Below, in pieces: positions 9,851-18,229 of a stretch of DNA of 64,000 nt; position 1 is the stretch's first letter, and every line of letters begins with the position of its first letter. The position numbers and the translations under genes are program-made. Where the stretch lies: positions 124,001-188,000 of the forward strand of contig NZ_JARVWP010000012.1 in the NCBI RefSeq assembly GCF_029846235.1. The letters run 5' to 3'. The notes under the pieces were generated by a model that made no database searches, had not been told where the DNA came from, and saw only the letters and a list, made by a program, of their open reading frames with translations. Source of the stretch: Bradyrhizobium sp. CER78 (GTDB lineage: Bacteria; Pseudomonadota; Alphaproteobacteria; Rhizobiales; Xanthobacteraceae).

Positions 9851-11110
9851 TCACCTCGCATTCGCCGGCGCATGCACCGGCCACAAATCGGCGCGCCAAT
9901 GCAGCGCGATCGCCAGCATCGCGATGAAGCCGGCGGCGGCGAGCAGCGTGCCGGTCGCAGTGTAGCCGATCAGGTCGATCAAGCTGCCGGCCGCGAGCAG
10001 GCCGAGCGGCAGGCCGTAGATTACCATCATCCGCACGCCCATCACGCGGCCGCGGAGATGCGCGCTGGCATTGCGCATCAGCATCACCGCGGCCGAAATC
10101 ATCGACATGCTCTGCGCGATGCCGGCGAGCAGCAGGCAGGCCATTGCCACCGGCATGGTCCTGAGCTCGACGAACACCAGCAGCATCGCGTACCAGGCGA
10201 GCGTCGCGCCGATCAGGAGCCGCGCGATGCGTACGCCGCCGGCCATGCTGAGCGTGATCGAGCCGATCAGCGAGCCGACCGCAAAGCTCGCGGAGAGATA
10301 GCCGAGGCCGGTCTGGTCGGTGTGGAAGATGTCGCGCGCGACATAGGGCAACAGGCCGTTGGTCAGCGGAAACGCGGTGAGGTTGGCAAGGAACGCGACA
10401 CAGAGAGCGGCGCGCATGCCCGGGCCGCTCCAGGCATAGACGATGCCCTCCTTGAGGTCGCGCAGCAGTTTCGAGCCCGGCAGGTCGATGTCCGACTGAT
10501 CGGCTGGGGCATGCGATTTCGGCCGGCCCATGCAGAGCATCAGGATGGCGGCGATGAAATAGAAGCTGGCGATCCCGACATAGACATAGCCGATGCCGAG
10601 CGCCGCGAACAATCCGGCCCCGGTCAAGGCGCCGGCGATGCGCGCCGAGTCCTGCGTGGTGCGCGCCAGGCTGATAGCGCCGACCAGCTGCTCGGGCGGC
10701 ATGATGTCGGCGAGCAGCGCACCGCGCACGCCGAGGTCTGACGGGCGGATCAGCCCCATGACGGCGACGATGATCATCACATTAAGAGGAGCAAGATGTC
10801 CTGTCAGCGCCAGCGTCATGATGGTGCCGGCCAGCGCCGTATAGGCAAAGCGCATCACGGCGAGCAGATCGCGATGCCCCATCCGGTCGCCGATCATGCC
10901 GACCACAGGCGCGACCAGCGTGCCGACATATTGCAGCGAAGCGAGCACCGTCAGCAGCAGCACCGAGCCGGTCTCGACCATGATGTACCAGCCGAGCACC
11001 AGCGTCTCGACCTCGAACGCCCAGGAGGTGAGCAGATCGGACGGCCATTGGAAGCGATAGCTGCGGATGCGAAACGGTGCGAGCGCGGAGGTCCGCGTGG
11101 TCCCGCTCAC
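9851..11110 (-). CDS. MFS transporter
   Basis: 419 residues, the usual 12-segment MFS size. The N-terminal half shows LTSWAFEVETLVLGWYIMVE, VGMIGDRMGHRDLLAVMRFA (the loop 2-3 motif G-D-R-x-G-R/H) and LARTTQDSARIAGALTGAGLF. The C-terminal half has LGYLSASFAVGSLIGSI and a predicted final pair of helices. This is the Enterobactin-exporter/DHA3-like branch that exports drugs or small molecules across the inner membrane. The substrate is unknown. No regulator gene is adjacent. Confidence 0.88.
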   Translation of the reverse strand: MSGTTRTSALAPFRIRSYRFQWPSDLLTSWAFEVETLVLGWYIMVETGSVLLLTVLASLQYVGTLVAPVVGMIGDRMGHRDLLAVMRFAYTALAGTIMTLALTGHLAPLNVMIIVAVMGLIRPSDLGVRGALLADIMPPEQLVGAISLARTTQDSARIAGALTGAGLFAALGIGYVYVGIASFYFIAAILMLCMGRPKSHAPADQSDIDLPGSKLLRDLKEGIVYAWSGPGMRAALCVAFLANLTAFPLTNGLLPYVARDIFHTDQTGLGYLSASFAVGSLIGSITLSMAGGVRIARLLIGATLAWYAMLLVFVELRTMPVAMACLLLAGIAQSMSMISAAVMLMRNASAHLRGRVMGVRMMVIYGLPLGLLAAGSLIDLIGYTATGTLLAAAGFIAMLAIALHWRADLWPVHAPANAR

Positions 11111-11378
11111 GACGCGATGACGCGTGTCACGGCGTGTCCTGCCCTTTTCTTGGTTCTTCTGGGTCTTGATTGCAGATATTGATTCTCTTGGGAAAAACGC
11201 TCCTGTTCCGGCAGCGTAGCGCCGAGGCAGGACGTGTCAATCGAAGCCGCCGCATGCGGCCATGCGCGGTGGTAGCGGCGTGTTGCACTGCCCACCAGCA
11301 CGCGCTGCCCGAGCATCCGTCTGCTCCGCCCCGTGCGATGATGTGCTACAATGCCTGTCCGAGACCGCGGAGGACACC

Positions 11379-11546
11379 ATGACAGCCTTCGAAGTTTTCG
11401 CGATCTACGTGACGCCCTTTGTGATCATCGGGATCGCAATCAAGCTGCTGATGAAGCGTTACGCCGTCGATCTGCCCGACGTGCAGAAGCAGGCGGGCTC
11501 CGCACCGAAGCGGCGATTCTTGCTCGGCGCCTGGCGGTCGGATTAG
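11379..11546 (+). CDS. Small membrane protein, 55 residues
   Basis: It starts at the ATG at 11379, with GCGGAGGA about 5 bp upstream. The N-terminus MTAFEVFAIYVTPFVIIGIA then IKLLMKR is one transmembrane helix followed by a basic cytoplasmic patch, and the C-terminus is short and basic (PKRRFLLGAWRSD). No function is recognisable. The strong ribosome-binding site and the helix/charge layout support a real gene. Confidence 0.6.
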   Translation: MTAFEVFAIYVTPFVIIGIAIKLLMKRYAVDLPDVQKQAGSAPKRRFLLGAWRSD

Positions 11547-11658
11547 GGCATGAAGTCGAGCGCTTGAGGCCCCGCTCCGATTTACAAGGTCCCAGCCACG
11601 GCGTAGCGCTGCATCCTTGAACCTGTTTTTGGATCGCCCCTGAGGAGGAAGTGACAGC

Positions 11659-12171
11659 GTGCCTGGCCCGGAAAGCCTTCCAATCGACCAGATCTACGTT
11701 CCCTTGAAGAAGAGGAAGACCCTCAAGCTTGAGGTCGTTCAAGAGATAGCGGCCAGCATTCTGGAAATTGGACAACAAGTCCCGATTCTCGTTCGGCCAG
11801 ATGAGAGCCGGCTCGTCTTGCTCGAGGGATTGCATCGGCTCGAGGCCTGCAAAGCGCTGGGCGAGACCACGATCATCGGAGTGCTGGGTTCGGCAGAGAC
11901 TGCTCACCACAAGGCGCTGCTATCCGACACTGCTGAAACCGAGGCAGAGCGGGACAAGATGGCGCGATTGAAGAAGCTGCGCCTCGAAAAGGAAGCTGCG
12001 GATCGATCGACCGCATCCGCGGCTGCAACGATGAAAGCTGAATCGATCGAGCTCCGGTCAACGCGCTCCGGCAACAACATCCGACGAGAGCTCTCCCGCG
12101 ATCCAGCACCGAAAACGAAAACGTTGTCGGAATGGCTCACGCAGCAAAAGCGCGATGGTGGCCGCTATTGA
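11659..12171 (+). CDS. ParB/Spo0J-like nuclease-domain protein
   Basis: 170 residues from a GTG start with GAGGAAG upstream. Residues about 5-75 match the ParB N-terminal (sulfiredoxin-like) domain: LPIDQIYVPLKKRK, then VVQEIAASILEIGQQVPILV, then LVLLEGLHRLEACKALGE, the G-x-H-R-x-x-A-x-K signature that in ParB binds CTP. There is no ParB helix-turn-helix and no ParA neighbour, so this is not a chromosome-partition pair. The C-terminal half is charged and Ser/Thr/Lys-rich (TASAAATMKAESIELRSTR). Such orphan ParB-fold proteins are often on mobile or accessory DNA. The role is unknown. Confidence 0.75.
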   Translation: MPGPESLPIDQIYVPLKKRKTLKLEVVQEIAASILEIGQQVPILVRPDESRLVLLEGLHRLEACKALGETTIIGVLGSAETAHHKALLSDTAETEAERDKMARLKKLRLEKEAADRSTASAAATMKAESIELRSTRSGNNIRRELSRDPAPKTKTLSEWLTQQKRDGGRY

Positions 12172-12362
12172 TGGCCGGCCCGGCTGCCGAAGCAGGAGGA
12201 GCGAAACCAATCCCCTCATCATCCCCGTGACGGTCTCCGCATCAGAAAGGCGCAATCGCAGCCGACGTGACCGGACCAGGAGCAACCCTCACATCCTCGT
12301 AGGTGGAGCGGATGACTTTGAGAGCAGACTCGTCAGACGAGGTGACATCATAGAACCTCATC

Positions 12363-12930
12363 ACACCTGTCATCGCCCGGCTTGACCGGGCGGTCCAGTA
12401 CGCCGCGGCCCATCGGTTCAATAACGACTGCCTCTGGAATACTGGATCGCCCGCTTTCGCTTTCGCGGGTGATGACACCGCGTGTTTGACATCTTGAATC
12501 GGGAACCATCGACATCGTCGTCCTGGCGAAAGCCGGGCCCATTACCCCATATCTCAATTGTTGCGCGACGCTGGGGCCGCGACCCCTCATCACCAAATGC
12601 GGTGGCTATGGGTCCCTGCTTTCGCAGGGACGACGCGTGGAGGGAATCTTATCCCCACCTACACCTGTCATCGCCCGGCTTGACCGGGCGATCCAGTACG
12701 CCGCGGCCCATCGGTTCAATAACGACTGCCTCTGGAATACTGGATCACCCGCTCTCGCGTGTGATGACGCCGCGTGTTTGACATTTTGAATCGGGAACCA
12801 TCGACATCGTCGTCCTGGCGAAAGCCGGACCCATTACCCCATATCTCAATTGTTGCGCGACGCTGGGGCCGCGATCCCTCATCACCAAACGCGGTGGTTG
12901 GGTCCTGGCTTTCGCCAGGACGACAGTGGA
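12363..12930. repeat. Tandem duplication of a ~298-bp non-coding unit
   Basis: Two near-identical copies start at 12363 and 12661 with the same ACACCTGTCATCGCCCGG opening. They continue through GTACGCCGCGGCCCATCGG, TTTGACATcTTGAATCGGG and CCCATTACCCCATATCTC to a hairpin (GTCCCTGCTTTCGCAGGGAC in copy 1, a diverged GTCCTGGCTTTCGCCAGGAC in copy 2). Short parallel ORFs in both copies are shadows. No gene is supported in 12172-13065 (about 890 bp), and the copies contain several small inverted repeats. Confidence 0.8.
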
Positions 12931-13010
12931 GATCGGGGAGAAACATCCCCGCACCAATTCATGCGAACACGACATTTTGTCATGGGACACGCGGTTGCAT
13001 TTTTTGCGCT

Positions 13011-13024
13011 GCATCATATGATGC
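13011..13024. promoter_or_regulatory. 14-bp palindrome upstream of the thiolase
   Basis: GCATCATATGATGC is a perfect palindrome 41 bp upstream of the chosen thiolase start, in an AT-rich patch (GATGCATATAATCTAATC). Its ATATGAT core also occurs upstream of the TetR and thioesterase genes at 3.1-3.8 kb, so a TetR-type repressor is a candidate. That link is inference. Confidence 0.4.
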
Positions 13025-13065
13025 ATATAATCTAATCAGATTCCCGCATGGAACGGAGTTCCGCC

Positions 13066-14262
13066 ATGACATCCAGCGCCGATCCCGTCGTCATCCTCTC
13101 CGCCGCCCGCACCCCGCTCGGCCGCTTCATGGGCGAGCTGACGCCGCTCGCGGCCCACAAGCTCGGCTCGCACGTGATCGGCGCGGCGCTGGAGCGCGCA
13201 AAACTCGCGCCCGAGCGGATCGACGAGGTGTTCATGGGTAACGTGCTGCCCGCCGGCCAGGGCCAGGCCCCTGCCCGCCAGGCCGCGCGCGGCGCCAAGC
13301 TGCCGGACGCCACTGGCGCCACCACCGTCAACAAGGTCTGCGGCTCCGGCATGAAGGCGACCATGCTGGCCCACGACATCATCAAGGCGGGCTCGGCCGA
13401 GATCGTGCTGTCCGGCGGCATGGAGAGCATGAGCAACGCGCCGTATCTGTTGCAGAAGGCACGCGGCGGCTATCGCGCCGGCCACGACCGCATCATCGAC
13501 CACATGATGATGGACGGACTCGAGGACGCCTACGAGACCGGCCGCTCGATGGGCGATTTCGGCGAGGCCACCGCGGAGGCCTATCAGTTCACCCGCGCGG
13601 ACCAGGACGCGTTCGCGATGGAGACGCTGAGCCGCGCCCGCAAGGCGGTCGAGGGCGGCGCCTTCAAGGGCGAGATCGCGCCGATCACGCTCACGGAGAA
13701 GGCCGGTCCCCGCATCATCGCCAATGACGAGCACCCGCTGAAGGTCGATCCGGCCAAGATCCCCGGCCTGAAGCCGGCATTTCGCGCCAATGGCACCATC
13801 ACGCCGGCCGCCTCCTCGGCCAACGCCGACGGCGCCGCGGCGCTGATCCTGGCGCGGCGGTCGCTCGCCGATCGCGACGGGCTCCCTGTGCTGGCCGAGA
13901 TCAAGGGCCACGCCACCCACAGCCAGGAGCCGCAGTGGTTCACCACGGCGCCGATCCCGGCGATCAGGAAACTGCTCGACAAGGTCGGCTGGAGCGTCGG
14001 CGATGTCGACCTGTTCGAGATCAACGAGGCGTTTGCCGTCGTCGCGATGGCGGCGCAGCGCGACCTCGGCATCCCCAGAGATCGGCTCAACATCAACGGC
14101 GGGGCGTGCGCGCTCGGCCACCCGATCGGCGCCACCGGCGCGCGTCTGATCGTGACGCTGCTGCACGCGCTGGAGGCGCAGAACCTGAAGCGCGGCGTCG
14201 CCGCGCTGTGCATCGGCGGCGGCGAGGCCACCGCGATCGCGGTCGAGCGGGTGACGCACTGA
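13066..14262 (+). CDS. Acetyl-CoA C-acetyltransferase (thiolase)
   Basis: 398 residues from the ATG at 13066, chosen over the ATG at 13048 because GGAG lies 8 bp upstream. All thiolase signatures are present: KVCGSGMKA with nucleophile Cys92, NEAFAVV, GGACALGHPIGATGAR near the C-terminus with the catalytic Cys, and the HALEAQNLKRG helix. It condenses two acetyl-CoA to acetoacetyl-CoA, or thiolyses beta-ketoacyl-CoA in degradation. It is followed by a family C repeat and an MFS gene, with no polyhydroxybutyrate synthase nearby, so a degradative or general role is likely. Confidence 0.93.
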   Translation: MTSSADPVVILSAARTPLGRFMGELTPLAAHKLGSHVIGAALERAKLAPERIDEVFMGNVLPAGQGQAPARQAARGAKLPDATGATTVNKVCGSGMKATMLAHDIIKAGSAEIVLSGGMESMSNAPYLLQKARGGYRAGHDRIIDHMMMDGLEDAYETGRSMGDFGEATAEAYQFTRADQDAFAMETLSRARKAVEGGAFKGEIAPITLTEKAGPRIIANDEHPLKVDPAKIPGLKPAFRANGTITPAASSANADGAAALILARRSLADRDGLPVLAEIKGHATHSQEPQWFTTAPIPAIRKLLDKVGWSVGDVDLFEINEAFAVVAMAAQRDLGIPRDRLNINGGACALGHPIGATGARLIVTLLHALEAQNLKRGVAALCIGGGEATAIAVERVTH

Positions 14263-14272
14263 CCAGCGCCGT

Positions 14273-14359
14273 CGTCATTGCGAGGAACGATAGCGACGAA
14301 GCAATCCATACATCCACGCGTGCGGATCGATGGATTGCTTCGCTTCGCTCGCAATGACG
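14273..14359. repeat. Dispersed palindromic repeat, family C
   Basis: CGTCATTGCGAGGAACGATA opens the element and GCTTCGCTCGCAATGACG closes it, with the inner pair AAGCAATCCAT / ATGGATTGCTT. A longer relative lies at 18096-18219. Confidence 0.8.
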
Positions 14360-14518
14360 CGGAGAGATGGTGACCCCTCCGGATCGTCCGTCAAGACGCG
14401 ACGGCACCGTCCGCGCTTGAGTCCGAAAACGAGGGAACAATGTCATTTTAGACATAGCTCCCTCGTGTCATATTGCGCATCACCAACAGACCCCTCATTG
14501 CATTTGATCTGGAACCCA

Positions 14519-15817
14519 ATGATCTCGAACTGGCTTGCCTCCGCCCTCGCCCGCCGCAACATCCACTATGGCTGGGTGATGGTCGCCGTGACCTTCCTGG
14601 CCGCGCTGATCTCGGCCGGCACCGTCGGCGCGCCCGGCGTCTTCATCGTGCCGCTGCAGAAGGAGTTCGGCTGGTCCAACGCCGAGATATCCTCGGCGCT
14701 GTCGATCCGCTTCATCCTGTTCGGGCTGATGGCGCCATTCGCCGCCGCGCTGATGAACCGCTACGGCCTGCGCAACGTGACGCTGGCGGCGCAGCTGATC
14801 GTGGTGTCCGGCCTTGTCGCGTCGCTCGCGATGACGCAAGTCTGGCAGCTCATCCTGCTGTGGGGCGTCGTGATCGGGATCGGCACCGGCATGACGGCGC
14901 TGGTGCTCGGCGCGACCATTGCCACGCGCTGGTTCATGGCGCGGCGCGGCCTCGTGATCGGCATGCTCACCGCAAGCGTCGCGACTGGGCAGCTCGCCTT
15001 CCTGCCGCTGCTCGCGACTATCACGGAGCGCTATGGCTGGCGCGTCGCGCTCGGCTTCGTCTGCGTCATGCTCGGCATCGCCGCCTTTGCGGTGCTGATG
15101 CTGATGCGCGACCGGCCGAGCGATGTCGGCCTGCGCCCGTTCGGCGATGCGGGCACCGCGCCGCTCCCCGCACCGCCGCCGGCCAACGCGCCGATCATGG
15201 CGGCCGCGCTCGGCACGCTGCGCGACTCCTCGAAATCGTCGGTGTTCTGGATTCTGTTCGCGACGTTCTTCGTGTGCGGCGCCTCGACCAACGGCCTGGT
15301 CCAGGTCCATCTGATCCCGATGTGTCTCGATTTCGGCATCCCGCAGGTGCAGGCCGCGAGCCTGCTCGCTGCGATGGGCATCTTCGACTTCTTCGGCACC
15401 ATCATCTCGGGCTGGCTGTCGGACCGTTTCGACAACCGCTATCTCTTGTTCTGGTACTACGGCCTGCGCGGCCTGTCGCTGCTGTATTTGCCCTACTCCG
15501 ATTTCACGTTCTACGGCCTGTCGCTGTTTGCGATGTTCTACGGGCTGGACTGGATCGCGACCGTGCCGCCGACGGTGCGGCTCACCGCGCAGCGGTTCGG
15601 CGCCGAGCGCGCCAATTTGGTGTTCGGCTGGATCTTCGCCGGCCACCAGCTCGGCGCCGGCGCCGCCGCGTTCGGCGCCGGCGTATCGCGCACGGTTTAT
15701 TCCAGCTATCTGCCGGCGTTCTTCATCGCCGGCGCGCTCTGCGTCTGCGCGGCGGTGATCACGCTCGCGATCGCGCGGCCGAAGCCGGTGGTAGAGCCGA
15801 AGCCGGCGGCGGCCTGA
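14519..15817 (+). CDS. MFS transporter
   Basis: 432 residues from the ATG at 14519, just before MISNWLASALARRNIHYGWV, the usual start of this oxalate/formate-antiporter-like MFS branch. Twelve segments are predicted, with RFILFGLMAPFAAALMNRYG (G-x(n)-N-R-Y-G loop) and ATRWFMARRGLVIGMLTA. Substrates in the family are small anions such as monocarboxylates. The upstream in-frame stretch (from 14330) is repeat-derived and not coding. It lies 256 bp downstream of the thiolase and 36 bp before the convergent acetoacetate decarboxylase. Confidence 0.88.
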   Translation: MISNWLASALARRNIHYGWVMVAVTFLAALISAGTVGAPGVFIVPLQKEFGWSNAEISSALSIRFILFGLMAPFAAALMNRYGLRNVTLAAQLIVVSGLVASLAMTQVWQLILLWGVVIGIGTGMTALVLGATIATRWFMARRGLVIGMLTASVATGQLAFLPLLATITERYGWRVALGFVCVMLGIAAFAVLMLMRDRPSDVGLRPFGDAGTAPLPAPPPANAPIMAAALGTLRDSSKSSVFWILFATFFVCGASTNGLVQVHLIPMCLDFGIPQVQAASLLAAMGIFDFFGTIISGWLSDRFDNRYLLFWYYGLRGLSLLYLPYSDFTFYGLSLFAMFYGLDWIATVPPTVRLTAQRFGAERANLVFGWIFAGHQLGAGAAAFGAGVSRTVYSSYLPAFFIAGALCVCAAVITLAIARPKPVVEPKPAAA

Positions 15818-15853
15818 GACCGCTGCCCGCCTTGGTCCGTGTCGGCGACAGCT

Positions 15854-16639
15854 CTACTCTGCCGCGAGGCCGGTCGGCGCTGCCGCCTCGGCGGCTTCCT
15901 TGTTGTAGTCGTGCACGAGGCGGCCGAACGGCAGCGTCAGGTCGGCGATGTAGTGATGCGCGCCGACCACGCGCTTGACCGGGAAGTCGGCGACCGGTGC
16001 GTTGACGTGCGGCACGAGATGCAGCCGGCCCGGCCCGATCCAAGATCCCTTGACGACGATGTCGGTCAGGTTGATCGCGACCAGCTGACAGACCTCGAGA
16101 TGGCCGTCGACGCCCGGGATCATCTTCAGATTGACTTGCGTCTTCGACAGCGTGGCGCGGGTGACATCGCCATTGCCGGCCATGCTCTCGTGCTTGTAGC
16201 CCATCGTACCCATTGCGACGAGCTGGCCGGCATATTCCAGCGTGCCCGTCAGCGTGTCCTTGACGATCTCGAGCTTGGGATGAGCGTATTTCTTCGGGAA
16301 GCCCCAGATCTCGCGGCCAGCCGCGATCGGCGGATCATCGTCGAGATACATCTGGCAGACAAAGTTGACCTCTTCGCCGTGCAGGCGCGCGGGGATCACG
16401 AGGCCAGACTCGGTGTAGCTGCCGAAGCCGGAGCTGTCGGGCATCTTGATCCATTCGTAATGCACGATCGCCTGCTCGATCGGCTCCAGCGGCTCAGGCA
16501 GGCCGGCGCGGATCAATTCCGGATCGGTCTCATAGGTGATGACGAGAAATTCGCGATCGATGAAGCGGTAGGGACCGGCGGGATAGCTCGGACCGGCGGC
16601 CGGCATGGACGGAAGCTTGAGCAGATCTTCCCTGCGCAT
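15854..16639 (-). CDS. adc: Acetoacetate decarboxylase
   Basis: 261 residues, the normal Adc length. The motif EIWGFPKK carries the Schiff-base Lys at about 116 with the neighbouring Lys117 that lowers its pKa. The conserved YEWIKMPDSSGFGSYTESG and the C-terminal hot-dog/beta strands are also present. It decarboxylates acetoacetate to acetone and CO2, or a close homologue acts on a related beta-keto acid. It is divergent from the patatin-like gene at 16925; the two share a 285-bp regulatory gap with three helically phased repeats. Confidence 0.88.
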   Translation of the reverse strand: MRREDLLKLPSMPAAGPSYPAGPYRFIDREFLVITYETDPELIRAGLPEPLEPIEQAIVHYEWIKMPDSSGFGSYTESGLVIPARLHGEEVNFVCQMYLDDDPPIAAGREIWGFPKKYAHPKLEIVKDTLTGTLEYAGQLVAMGTMGYKHESMAGNGDVTRATLSKTQVNLKMIPGVDGHLEVCQLVAINLTDIVVKGSWIGPGRLHLVPHVNAPVADFPVKRVVGAHHYIADLTLPFGRLVHDYNKEAAEAAAPTGLAAE

Positions 16640-16737
16640 CGCAATAACCCCCTGTTGGCAAAATTTGTGCGGAGGCTATCGGCCGAGATTGACAGCGATA
16701 TGAGGCATTTCCGTCAGCGGCATGACCCCGGGGCGCG

Positions 16738-16788
16738 CTTGCGCGACCTCAGGCACGCTTGCGTGACGCCGGGCACAGCTTGCGTGAC
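16738..16788. promoter_or_regulatory. Three phased direct repeats in the adc/patatin gap
   Basis: CTTGCGCGAC (16738-16747), CTTGCGTGAC (16758-16767) and CTTGCGTGAC (16779-16788) are spaced 20 and 21 bp apart, about two helical turns each, so they face the same side of the DNA. They lie about 100 bp from the adc start and 137 bp from the patatin start. They look like binding sites of one regulator. Apart from these repeats the 16640-16924 gap shows no gene. Confidence 0.5.
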
Positions 16789-16924
16789 CCGCATTTGCCT
16801 GGTGAGGCCAATGCTAACCATGCAGGCAGGCATGGCGGATGCGCCGTGCGCCGGCGCCGCGCATGTCATCACGGCGTCATCGGCGCCCTGAATTCTCGCC
16901 GCGATTTTTTTTGGAGTGTCTGAT

Positions 16925-18076
16925 ATGGACGCGCGTACCCCTCATGTCGACGATATCGAGCACGCAACGCCCGGCTGGCGTCCCGATGGATGCGATCGCG
17001 TGGCGCTGGTGCTGCAGGGCGGCGGCGCGCTCGGCGCCTATCAGGCCGGCGTCTACCAGGCGCTGCATGAGTGCAACATCGAGCCCGACTGGGTCTGCGG
17101 CGTCTCGATCGGCGCGATCAACTCGGCGATCATCGCCGGCAATCCGCCCGACAAGCGGCTGGAGCGGCTGCACACCTTCTGGGATCGCATCACCAGCCGC
17201 AAGATCTGGCACTACACGCCTGACGGCGACATCTTCCGCAAGGCGCGCAATTTCACCAGCTCGTGGCTGACGACGACGCTGGGGCAGCCTGGCTTCTTCA
17301 CCCCGCACCAGGCCAATCCGTGGTTCAGCCCGGCCGGCGCGCGCACCGCCACCAGCTATTACGACACGACGCCGTTGCGTGAATCGCTGCTCGAACTGGT
17401 CGATTTCGACCGCATCAATTCCAAGAAGATGCGCTTTGCGGTCGGCGCGGTGAACGTGCTGTCTGGCAACTTCATCTATTTCGACAACGCCCATGACGAG
17501 ATCATCCCCGAGCACATCATGGCGAGCGGCGCGCTGCCGATGGTGAAGGTCGGCACCGATCATTTTTGGGACGGCGGCATCGTCTCCAACACGCCGCTGC
17601 AGCATCTGCTCGACCAGGAAGACAACATGAATTCGCTGGTGTTCCAGGTCGATTTGTTCTCGGCGCGCGGCGCGCTGCCGCGCGACATCCAGGACGTGAT
17701 GGCCCGCCACAAGGACATCATGTATTCGTCGCGCACCCGCTACAACACCGACGTCTACCGCAAGACCTACAATCTGCGCACCGCCCTGCACAACGCGCTA
17801 GGAAAGATTCCGGACGATCATCTATCGGAAGACGAGCGCCAGCTCAAGAAGGCCAACAGCCGGCTGCCCGGCATCACGCTGCTGCAGCTGATCTATCAGC
17901 AGAAGGCCTATGAGGGCGACGCCAAGGACCACGAATTCTCCGGCACCTCGATGCGCGAGCATTGGGCGAGCGGACACGAGGACACCAAGCGTTCGCTGAA
18001 GCGCCGCGATTGGATCAAGATGCCCGAGAACGGCATGGGCATCGTGATCCACGATGTGCATCGCGAGGCGGAGTAG
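16925..18076 (+). CDS. Patatin-like phospholipase
   Basis: 383 residues from the ATG at 16925, which has TTGGAG 8 bp upstream (a GTG at 16916 is less well placed). The patatin signatures are clear: ALVLQGGGALGAYQAGVYQA (residues about 27-46, the oxyanion-hole G-x-G-G), GVSIG with nucleophile Ser61, and HFWDGGI with catalytic Asp216. The C-terminal region is the DUF3734-like part seen in bacterial members. It is a cytoplasmic or membrane-linked lipolytic acyl hydrolase. In alphaproteobacteria it is often found beside ketone-body genes (adc, 3-hydroxybutyrate dehydrogenase), as here with adc. Confidence 0.9.
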   Translation: MDARTPHVDDIEHATPGWRPDGCDRVALVLQGGGALGAYQAGVYQALHECNIEPDWVCGVSIGAINSAIIAGNPPDKRLERLHTFWDRITSRKIWHYTPDGDIFRKARNFTSSWLTTTLGQPGFFTPHQANPWFSPAGARTATSYYDTTPLRESLLELVDFDRINSKKMRFAVGAVNVLSGNFIYFDNAHDEIIPEHIMASGALPMVKVGTDHFWDGGIVSNTPLQHLLDQEDNMNSLVFQVDLFSARGALPRDIQDVMARHKDIMYSSRTRYNTDVYRKTYNLRTALHNALGKIPDDHLSEDERQLKKANSRLPGITLLQLIYQQKAYEGDAKDHEFSGTSMREHWASGHEDTKRSLKRRDWIKMPENGMGIVIHDVHREAE

Positions 18077-18095
18077 GACGCAATCGCCCCTTCGC

Positions 18096-18219
18096 CGTCA
18101 TTGCGAGGAGCGAAGCGACGAAGCAATCCACGCGTCCACGCGCATGCGGATAGATGGATTGCTTCGCTGAGCCTGTCATCCGGCGGCGCTCCGCGCCGAC
18201 CGGGTGGCTCGCAATGACG
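18096..18219. repeat. Dispersed palindromic repeat, family C (long form)
   Basis: CGTCATTGCGAGGAGCGAAG opens the element and GTGGCTCGCAATGACG closes it. It contains AAGCAATCCAC / ATGGATTGCTTCG like 14273-14359, plus an extra palindrome CCGGCGGCGC...GCGCCGACCGG. It starts 19 bp after the patatin stop. Confidence 0.75.
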
Positions 18220-18229
18220 ATGATTGATC

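Noticed and set aside
12363..12930. CRISPR-like array
   Set aside because: Only two units of about 298 bp, near identical throughout, without short repeats and spacers.
16771..16784. Possible sigma-54 promoter (GGCAC...TTGC) upstream of the patatin gene
   Set aside because: The distance between GG and GC is 8 bp in one reading and shorter in the other, not the 10 bp that sigma-54 needs.
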